From NCBI GenBank assembly GCA_025846845.1, contig JAOYTL010000003.1, positions 418,192-482,191 on the forward strand: 64,000 nt of DNA, given 5' to 3'. The position numbers were made by a program, and so were the translations under genes. The notes under the pieces are model-generated. The model had not been told where the DNA came from and searched no databases. It saw only the letters and a program-made list of their open reading frames with translations. Source of the DNA: Alloboseaceae bacterium BT-24-1 (GTDB lineage: Bacteria; Pseudomonadota; Alphaproteobacteria; Rhizobiales; Beijerinckiaceae). Position 1 is the first letter of the stretch, and each line of letters begins with the position of its first letter. This document shows, piece by piece, positions 58,316 through 64,000 of this stretch.

Positions 58316-58594
58316 ATGCACACGGTCAAGGTCATCGCCGCCGGCTTCGCTCTGCTGGGCGTCCTGCTCCTGATCGCGCCGCGGCTGAACACGGGCGGGC
58401 GCCATCCGATCATCTTCGCGATGAAGTTGTTCATCCCGCTCTGGTTCGTCGCCTCGGTGATCAACCTGATCATCGGCATCAACCGCGCCGGCTATACCTT
58501 CCTGCAGGAAGCCCCGATCCTGCTCGTCGTCTTCGGCGTGCCGGCACTCGTCGCGGGACTGATCTGGTGGCGTTTCGGCAGGAGTGCCTCGTGA
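58316..58594 (+). CDS. Small membrane protein of unknown function
   Basis: A 92-residue protein with three hydrophobic segments (VKVIAAGFALLGVLLLIAP, FIPLWFVASVINLIIGINRAG, ILLVVFGVPALVAGLIWW). It is coupled to the ybaK-like gene by a 4-base overlap (GTGA) and lies 22 bases after purH. The function is unknown. Confidence 0.78.
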   Translation: MHTVKVIAAGFALLGVLLLIAPRLNTGGRHPIIFAMKLFIPLWFVASVINLIIGINRAGYTFLQEAPILLVVFGVPALVAGLIWWRFGRSAS

Positions 58595-59073
58595 GCCTTG
58601 AATCCGTCCGTGCCTTCTTCGCCGAGCATGCCCCCGACATCGCCATCCTCGAGACAGACGGCAGCAGCGCCACGGTGACGCTGGCGGCGGAAGCCTTTGG
58701 CGTCGAGCCGGCGCGCATCGCCAAGACGCTGTCCTTCCGGCTCGGCGATCGTGTCGTCCTATTGGTGACGCGCGGCGACGCCCGCCTCGACAACAGGAAG
58801 ACCAAGGCGGCGTTCGGCGCCAAGCCGCGCATGCTCGATCCGGGCGAAGTCGTCGCCATCACCGGCCATCCGGTCGGCGGCGTCTGCCCGTTCGGATTGC
58901 CGACCCCTCTCCCGGTCTATTGCGACGTCTCGCTCAAGGCCTTCGACGAGGTCGTGCCAGCCGCAGGCTCGCCGCAGACCGCCGTGCGCATCAGTCCGGA
59001 GCGGATGGCGGCGCTCACCGGCGCAGGATGGGTCGATGTCTGCCAGGAGCCCGCGGCTCAGGCAGCGCAGTAA
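58591..59073 (+). CDS. YbaK/EbsC-family protein (aminoacyl-tRNA editing domain)
   Basis: A 160-residue protein of the YbaK/ProX superfamily, which deacylates misacylated tRNAs such as Cys-tRNA(Pro). The conserved FGVEPARIAKTLSFRLGDRVVLLVTRGDARLDNRKTKAAFG, with the invariant lysine, and VGGVCPFGLPTPLPVYCDVSL fit the family. Translation starts at GTG 58591 within the previous stop. Which tRNA it edits is not predictable. Confidence 0.88.
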   Translation: MSLESVRAFFAEHAPDIAILETDGSSATVTLAAEAFGVEPARIAKTLSFRLGDRVVLLVTRGDARLDNRKTKAAFGAKPRMLDPGEVVAITGHPVGGVCPFGLPTPLPVYCDVSLKAFDEVVPAAGSPQTAVRISPERMAALTGAGWVDVCQEPAAQAAQ

Positions 59074-59076
59074 GCC

Positions 59077-59883
59077 TCAGCCGTCGACCCGCTCGATCAG
59101 CGCCATCGCCGCGGCGGGATTACGGACCTTGTCGCCGCTGATGACATAGAGAAAGACATCGCGCGGCGTCTTGTCCGCGGCGGGTGCAACCAGCTCCAGA
59201 TCCTCGGGCGCGCCGCCCTTGGCCCAGTCCTTTGCGCGCCCGGCCCAAGCGTCGAGCTGCTTGGCCGGATAGCCCTGCGCTTCCGCCTCCTTGGTGCCCA
59301 TGATCCGCGCATAGACGAAGGGTGCGGTCACGTCGGCGATCTGCGGAAAATCGGAATCGCCCGAGGTGATCGCGGCGACGCCGTACTCGCGCAGCAAGGC
59401 GACGAAGTCGGGCGAGCGGAAGCTCGGATGACGCACCTCGACCGCATGGCGCAGCGTGACGCCATCGACCTCCTTCGGCAGCAGCTTCAGGAACGCCTCG
59501 AAATCGGCCCGGTCGAAGGCCTTGGTCGCCATGAACTGCCAGTTGATCGGGCCGAGCTTCTCCTTGAGCTCGCTGAGACCAGAGGTCACGAACTTCTCCA
59601 CCGAAGGCCCGGCCTCGGCCAGCACCCGGCGATTGGTGCAGAAGCGCGAGCCCTTCAATGCGAAGACGAAGCCATCGGGCGTCTCGGCCCGCCATCTGGC
59701 GAAGCTTTCAGGCTTCTGCGAGCCATAATAGGTGCCGTTGATCTCGATCGAGGTCAGCTTGCTCGCCGCATATTCAAGCTCTCGCTTCTGCGAGAGCTTG
59801 TCCGGATAGAACACGCCGCGCCAGGGCTCGAACACCCAGCCGCCAATGCCGATATGGATCTGTCCGGCTGTCTTGGTGGCCAT
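59077..59883 (-). CDS. DUF72 family protein
   Basis: A 268-residue protein with a TIM-barrel-like DUF72 fold. It opens IHIGIGGWVFEPWRGVFYPDKLSQKRELEYAASKLTSIEINGTYYGSQKPESFARW, the family signature, and continues with VFALKGSRFCTNRRVL, HAVEVRHPSF and FVYARIMGT. The function is unknown, though DUF72 proteins are sometimes linked to DNA or sugar handling. The ATG at 59883 has GAGG 8 bases upstream. It converges on the ybaK-like gene. Confidence 0.87.
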   Translation of the reverse strand: MATKTAGQIHIGIGGWVFEPWRGVFYPDKLSQKRELEYAASKLTSIEINGTYYGSQKPESFARWRAETPDGFVFALKGSRFCTNRRVLAEAGPSVEKFVTSGLSELKEKLGPINWQFMATKAFDRADFEAFLKLLPKEVDGVTLRHAVEVRHPSFRSPDFVALLREYGVAAITSGDSDFPQIADVTAPFVYARIMGTKEAEAQGYPAKQLDAWAGRAKDWAKGGAPEDLELVAPAADKTPRDVFLYVISGDKVRNPAAAMALIERVDG

Positions 59884-60099
59884 GGCTTGCATCCTCAACC
59901 GTATCGCTCAAAACGATTGGCAGAGTAGTACGCTGCAGGCACTGTCGATAGGCGGCAGCAGGGTGCTTCCTCTGGCTGCTGGCACGATCGCAAAGCCGAC
60001 GCCACGCGCCTGGCGTCTATCATGGAGCCCTTGAGCTACAGCTATTGACTGCATCTCTCATCGCAATGCACGCTGAGAGAGCAGTATCGAGGATCGTCG

Positions 60100-60507
60100 A
60101 TGGTTCGCGATTGGCGGGCGCAGTTCAAGCGTGTTGTTGGCGATCGGATGCGGCGTCTTCGGCTCGCGTCGCGACTGAGCCGCGCGGCGGTAGCGCAGGC
60201 TCTCAATCTCAGTGAAAAGCAATATACCAGCTATGAACGTGGTTTGAGCCATGCCAGCTCCGCCATCCTCATGCAGCTGGCGAGCTTCCTGGATATAGCG
60301 CCACGAGAGTTGAGCAGAGGCCTGGCGGCGCTGGTCACGGCTGCGGGTTTCACCGACATCGAACAAGAGCTCTATAAGGACGAGCCCGCGACTGCATCGC
60401 GCTCCAGAGTCAAGCAGGCGACCGCGAGGATAAAGGATCAAGGCACGCTGAGCGCCTTGGCATATTTCACGGAGTTGCTCGCAGAACTGGATGATCAGGG
60501 AACATAG
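60100..60507 (+). CDS. XRE-family helix-turn-helix regulator
   Basis: A 135-residue protein. The N-terminal HTH (FKRVVGDRMRRLRLASRLSRAAVAQALNLSEKQYTSYERGLSHASSAILMQLASFLDI) is of the Cro/C1 kind. A helical C-terminal part follows (LAALVTAAGFTDIEQELYKDEP, then a final IKDQGTLSALAYFTELLAELDDQ). No obvious partner lies next to it. GAGAG sits about 20 bases before the ATG. It may be the leftover regulator of a mobile element or toxin system; that is a guess from its orphan state. Confidence 0.8.
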   Translation: MVRDWRAQFKRVVGDRMRRLRLASRLSRAAVAQALNLSEKQYTSYERGLSHASSAILMQLASFLDIAPRELSRGLAALVTAAGFTDIEQELYKDEPATASRSRVKQATARIKDQGTLSALAYFTELLAELDDQGT

Positions 60508-60797
60508 CCAAAAGCCCGGCCGCAAAGGGGGCGGAGGGTCGTTTGGTCTGCGTGTGTTCGGTTTTTGTTGTGGGGACCTGAAACCACCGAGAGCACGTGC
60601 GGAAGGTTCTGCTGCTGGCCCTTTCCGGACTCCAACAAGGTCAGCTTGCGGGCGTTCTAGTTGGGAGGCCGGCCGACGGGACAACGTGGCCCGTTACCGA
60701 CCATCGGAATGTCAGCTTTCAGGCGAGCGATCGAAGCCTGCCGGCTGGCGTATAGACACCGAGCGGAAGCCTGGGTGCCTGAGCGTTTGGCCGAAGC
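60508..60797. other. Intergenic region without supported genes
   Basis: A 290-base stretch between the XRE regulator and the convergent TpsB gene. Several frames stay open by chance but lack ribosome sites or recognisable motifs. GACGGGACAACGTGGCCCGT is the most notable inverted pattern, and it is imperfect. Confidence 0.5.
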
Positions 60798-62558
60798 TTA
60801 CCCGCAGCGCCATTCGCCCCGCTCGGGGCAAGCCCGCAACGCCGTCGCGAGTGAGAACAGGACGGTTGCGCCACGGCCGCCTCTGCTCGGCGAGTTGTAG
60901 CTCAGCGGCGCAGCAACGGTGATGCCAGCCTCGACCGAATCGTTGAGCTGCAGCCGCACACCACCACCCGCCGCGGAGAGCGACTGCACGATGTCCTTCG
61001 GCGCCGCATAGCTGCGAACTGCTCCGCCCTCGACGAAACCGAAAAGCTGCACGTTCTTGAGGAAGGACAAGCCGCGCCGATAGTCGTAGCGCAGCTCGGC
61101 CGAGCCGGCGATGCCGCTGTCTCCGGCGAGCCAGCCGCTCTGGAAGGCGCGCCCGAAGGCGCCACCGCCAAGATAGAATTGCTGCGAGATCAGCAATGCC
61201 TCGGAACTGACCTGACCGGAAGCAGCGAGCTTGATCGACCAGTTGTCACCCAAGCCCTGATACCGCGTGACCGCGCCTTGCACCACGTAGAAGTCGCCCG
61301 AGCCGTCGAACCGCGATAGGCGCGGATCGTAGCGACGTGAGGCACCGTCGATGCTCAGGCCCTTGCGCAGGCCCAGCGTGGCGTAGGTCGTGCCATGCCA
61401 GTCGTCGCGGAGGCGATAATCCGCCGTCAGGCTCGCGATCCGCAGGCGGTCGCGATAGTTGATACCGAAAGCACTCTCTTCGACGATGTTGCTGATGCCG
61501 AAACTGGCGGTCAGCGAAAGCGAGTGCCGTTGTGTATGCAGCGCGACGACCGTCGCGCGGGCCTCCAGGTTTTCGGCATCGGACCGAACGTGGTCGAAAC
61601 GGCGCAGATCGCCGGGCCAGACGACGCTGCGCGACGCCGAGACGCCGAGACGCATCCAATCCCAACCGAGCGGCGCATCATAGGAGATGCGGCCGTAGCG
61701 GAGGTCCCGCGTCGAGCCAGGCACGGACGACAGATTCACCGCGAGCGTATCGCCGGGGATGAGGAGCGAGTTGAGCGCAGCACCGAAATAGGCCTGCCAT
61801 GGGCCGACGGCGTTGGAGGCGCCATTGTCGATGCCTGCCGCGACGAACACGCTCCAGCTATCGAGGATCACGGTCAGGCGGAACCGTCCGGTGCCGGTGC
61901 CGATCTCCTCCAGCGTGGTGTCCTTGACACGCACGCCCGGCAGGTCGTTGACCAAGAGGAGCTGACGCTCGAGCGTCGCCAGCCTGGCCGGCGTCTCCTC
62001 GGCGATCGGCGCCAGCATGCGGCGCGTGCCGAAGCGGTTGGCCTCATCGCCCTGCACCACGAGCTCGGCGACGGTGCCGGTAATGATCCTGATGGAGACG
62101 ATACCGCCGTTTATGTCCTGAGGCGGAATGATCGCACGTGTCAGGTGATAGCCAGCGTCGCGATGGAGCTTGCTGATCTCGCCTGCGAGAGCGACGAGGC
62201 CTGCCTGCGAGATCGGCTTGCCGAGCCTGTCCTGATAGGCGGCGTCAATATCGCCGGAGGCGAGCGGGCTGCCGCCTTCGATCCTCACTGCTGCAAGCGT
62301 GAACAACGCCCGTTCTTCGCCACCCGGTTGATCGGGCGCGGACCTGGCAGTGGGAACGGAAATCTCGTTCCGCGTTTCCTGCAATCGATCGACGCGCCGC
62401 TGTTCGAAGCCCTGATCGACAGGCTGGATGGGCGGAGGCGAGCGGCGGTCGCTCTGGGCGTCCGCTGGTCCGATCAAGGCCAGCGCGCAACTGAAAAGCA
62501 GGACTACTGCCGCCCGCAGGCCACCATCGGACAACCCGCCCGCTCGCCGCCATGCCAT
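60798..62558 (-). CDS. TpsB/ShlB-family outer-membrane transporter (two-partner secretion)
   Basis: A 586-residue protein with a signal peptide (LRAAVVLLFSCALALIGPADA). It then has an N-terminal plug-like region (RRVDRLQETRNEIS), a POTRA domain of about 75 residues (FTLAAVRIEGGSPLASGDIDAAYQDRLGKPISQAGLVALAGEI) with TRAIIPPQDINGGIVSIRI of the second POTRA, and a beta barrel. The barrel contains the conserved motif GRISYDAPLG and the glycine-rich FYLGGGAFGRAFQSG near the end. It would export a large adhesin or haemolysin. The C-terminus runs past the last strand (ATVLFSLATAL) into RACPERGEWRCG, so the normal aromatic end is masked. No TpsA partner is within the window. Confidence 0.88.
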   Translation of the reverse strand: MAWRRAGGLSDGGLRAAVVLLFSCALALIGPADAQSDRRSPPPIQPVDQGFEQRRVDRLQETRNEISVPTARSAPDQPGGEERALFTLAAVRIEGGSPLASGDIDAAYQDRLGKPISQAGLVALAGEISKLHRDAGYHLTRAIIPPQDINGGIVSIRIITGTVAELVVQGDEANRFGTRRMLAPIAEETPARLATLERQLLLVNDLPGVRVKDTTLEEIGTGTGRFRLTVILDSWSVFVAAGIDNGASNAVGPWQAYFGAALNSLLIPGDTLAVNLSSVPGSTRDLRYGRISYDAPLGWDWMRLGVSASRSVVWPGDLRRFDHVRSDAENLEARATVVALHTQRHSLSLTASFGISNIVEESAFGINYRDRLRIASLTADYRLRDDWHGTTYATLGLRKGLSIDGASRRYDPRLSRFDGSGDFYVVQGAVTRYQGLGDNWSIKLAASGQVSSEALLISQQFYLGGGAFGRAFQSGWLAGDSGIAGSAELRYDYRRGLSFLKNVQLFGFVEGGAVRSYAAPKDIVQSLSAAGGGVRLQLNDSVEAGITVAAPLSYNSPSRGGRGATVLFSLATALRACPERGEWRCG

Positions 62559-62749
62559 CTCGAACTTGCATCCGTTTGTTGGGCATTCGCCCAGCCTTCC
62601 CCGCCCAGAAACGGTAAACAGACGTAGTTAACCAACGCTTAATGCGACCTTCTGTTTCTGAGCGTCACGCTAAGTCACCATTCAGAACTGCCTGCTAGAA
62701 CGCGGTATAGCCGGCTTCTCACGACCTCCAGAATGGAGACCGCCCACCC

Positions 62750-64000
62750 ATGCTGCGAGCGAACCGCATCCTCCTCGCTGCGGGCCTTTGGGCCCTTCTG
62801 CTTGCGTTGAGCCCGATCCACGCACTGGCTCAGGACAATATATGGCAGGTCAGCAAGGTCTCGGGTGAAGCCTGGATTGCTGGCTCCGGGGTGCAGCAGG
62901 TGTCGCTCGGCCAGGCGACGACGCTCAAGCCGGGCGACACGATCCGGACCGGGCGCAACGGCCGCGTTCTGCTGGTCCGCGGGGCAGAGAGCATGTTGAT
63001 CTCTGCCAATTCGCAGGTCGCCGTGCCGATGACGACCGGCTCGGGCCGTTCGACGATCCTACAGCAGGCTGGCTCGATCCTGCTCGACGTAGAAAGGCGC
63101 AACGTCCAGCATTTCGAAGTCGAGACCCCCTTCCTCGCCGCCGTCGTCAAAGGCACGCAGTTTCGCGTCACCGTGACCTCCGGCAGCGCGAAGGTCGATG
63201 TCCAGCGCGGTCAGGTCCAGGTTTCCGATTTCCGCTCAGGCCAGTTCGTGCTGGTCCAGCCCGGGCAAGCCGCCAGCGTCGCAGGAAGCGGGGCAGCCGG
63301 CCTCAGGCTCTCGGGCACCGGACAATTCAATCCGACCCAGCAGGGAGCGCCGCGCCCACCCTCGATCCGCCCCATTTCCGTTCCGCGCGGCGGCTTGCTA
63401 CCGCCTGCTGGAGCAGGCCGGGAGGAGCGCCGGGCCGGTGGCGGCGAAGGTTCGGGCCGAGCCGTTTCCGTCAGTGGTGGAACCGTGCGCATCGGTGCGA
63501 CATTGGGCGAGGCCAAGCTCAACGTTCATGCGGCGACCAAGGGTTTGGCCCGTAGCGCGGGCGACGGAGTCGCCGCATACGGACGCGGGCAAGCCACGTT
63601 CTGGTCGACTGGAGAGCTTTCGCCAGCCGGCGCCTCGAACAACGGCCAGCGGACCGGAAATCCTGAGAGTGCCAAACCGGACGGCACGAAAGCTTCGAAC
63701 GCCAACGGCCAGGCGAACGGTAACGCTAACGGCGTGGGCGCCTCCGGTAAGGGTGGCAGCAACGGCACAACGAAAGTGGTCGGAAATGGCAACGGCAACG
63801 CCGGCGGGACCGGGAACGGTAATGCCGGCGGAAACGGCAATGGCAATGCCGGCGGGAACGGCAACGGCAATGCCGGCGGAAACGGCAACGGCAATGCCGG
63901 CGGAAACGGCAACGGCAATGCCGGCGGAAACGGCAACGGCAATGCCGGCGGAAACGGCAACGGCAATGCCGGCGGAAACGGCAACGGCAATGCCGGCGGG
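62750..64000 (+). CDS. FecR-domain protein with C-terminal Gly/Asn repeats (runs past window)
   Basis: An open frame of at least 417 codons. It begins with a signal peptide (MLRANRILLAAGLWALLLAL then SPIHALA). A FecR domain covers residues 25-150: WQVSKVSGEAWIAGSG, LKPGDTIRTGRNGRVLLVRGAESMLISANSQVAVP, AGSILLDVERRNVQHFEVETPFLAAVVKGTQFRV and DVQRGQVQVSDFRSGQFVLVQPGQ. A low-complexity Gly/Ser/Pro region and then Asn/Gly repeats follow. It lies 191 bases from the divergent tpsB gene, so a link with secretion through that barrel is possible. FecR domains in secreted proteins can bind surface polymers or act as repeats in adhesins. No TPS export domain is seen so far. The frame has no stop by base 64000. 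Confidence 0.85.
   Translation, partial: MLRANRILLAAGLWALLLALSPIHALAQDNIWQVSKVSGEAWIAGSGVQQVSLGQATTLKPGDTIRTGRNGRVLLVRGAESMLISANSQVAVPMTTGSGRSTILQQAGSILLDVERRNVQHFEVETPFLAAVVKGTQFRVTVTSGSAKVDVQRGQVQVSDFRSGQFVLVQPGQAASVAGSGAAGLRLSGTGQFNPTQQGAPRPPSIRPISVPRGGLLPPAGAGREERRAGGGEGSGRAVSVSGGTVRIGATLGEAKLNVHAATKGLARSAGDGVAAYGRGQATFWSTGELSPAGASNNGQRTGNPESAKPDGTKASNANGQANGNANGVGASGKGGSNGTTKVVGNGNGNAGGTGNGNAGGNGNGNAGGNGNGNAGGNGNGNAGGNGNGNAGGNGNGNAGGNGNGNAGGNGNGNAGG
63785..64000 (+). repeat. Nine 24-bp tandem repeats coding NGNGNAGG
   Basis: The 216 bases hold nine units of 24 bp, the standard unit being AACGGCAACGGCAATGCCGGC plus GGA or GGG. The first three units differ by single bases (the second codes TGNGNAGG) and the last six are almost identical. 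The array is in frame with the FecR-domain gene and continues beyond the window. Such repeats can change number by slippage. Confidence 0.9.

Noticed and set aside
63526..63990. Minus-strand frame coding repeated PLPFPPALP
   Set aside because: It is the complement of the 24-bp repeats of the FecR gene; no signal, start site or family support it.
63785..64000. Possible CRISPR array because of regular repeats
   Set aside because: The units are contiguous with no spacers and code a regular peptide in frame.

Overview
The window is GC-rich, gene-dense chromosomal DNA from an alphaproteobacterium. The best guess is a Hyphomicrobiales member of the Bosea/Methylobacterium type. This is inferred from the codon use, the gene families (DUF1674/SdhAF4, DUF2853, TAXI-TRAP with DUF1850, COG0523 next to a WD40 protein) and the intergenic palindromic repeats of rhizobial style. 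No rRNA, tRNA, CRISPR array or phage genes were seen.

Layout. 1-4553: end of galE, a lytic transglycosylase, a DUF459/SGNH hydrolase and a convergent YcaQ-like DNA glycosylase. 4666-5222: a MazEF-type toxin-antitoxin pair behind a perfect 14-bp palindrome. 5289-10351 (minus strand): a tight seven-gene run with a His-rich mini-protein, znuC, znuB, znuA, a COG0523 GTPase, a WD40 protein and a 91-aa protein with a Cys pair, read as a zinc-acquisition operon with candidate Zur sites. 10466-12362: a small unknown gene and a periplasmic glucan biosynthesis protein. 12594-16343: a TAXI-type TRAP transporter whose binding protein is cut off from the permease by a strong terminator, plus DUF1850. 16698-21184: gamma-glutamyltransferase-like protein, amidase, cobalt-type nitrile hydratase alpha and beta and its activator, i.e. 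a nitrile to amide to acid module. 22219-23187: an IS5-type element with an internally deleted transposase, sitting inside a palindromic repeat. 23319-24976: NicO-type metal efflux permease with DUF1007. 25256-31518: fused indolepyruvate ferredoxin oxidoreductase, LysE exporter, Crp/Fnr regulator, a lipoprotein and a small secreted protein.

31798-41216 is a branched-chain-type ABC importer (livG, livH, livM, livK, livF) flanked by two acyl/aryl-CoA ligases and a zinc peptidase, suggesting uptake and CoA activation of an organic acid. 41340-47900: ung, a 5'-nucleotidase, hemH, an alpha/beta hydrolase divergent from a MarR regulator with two operator repeats, and an SPFH/NfeD pair. 48058-50819: a 30-codon ORF resembling the signal peptide of the L,D-transpeptidase that follows it, a 2-hydroxyacid dehydrogenase, DUF2853 and two tiny genes. 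50826-59883: cfa, sdhAF4, htpX, rsmB, a heparinase-like protein, purH, a small membrane protein, ybaK and DUF72, mostly housekeeping. 60100-64000: an orphan XRE regulator, a TpsB/ShlB outer-membrane transporter and a divergent FecR-domain protein ending in nine perfect-length 24-bp repeats (NGNGNAGG) that run off the window.

No clearly new defence or biosynthetic system was found. The items most worth a second look are the zinc operon with its uncharacterised members, the signal-peptide-like mini-ORF before the L,D-transpeptidase, the MarR double operator, the FecR/TpsB locus and the deleted IS copy. All family calls come from reading motifs by eye; no database search was run.
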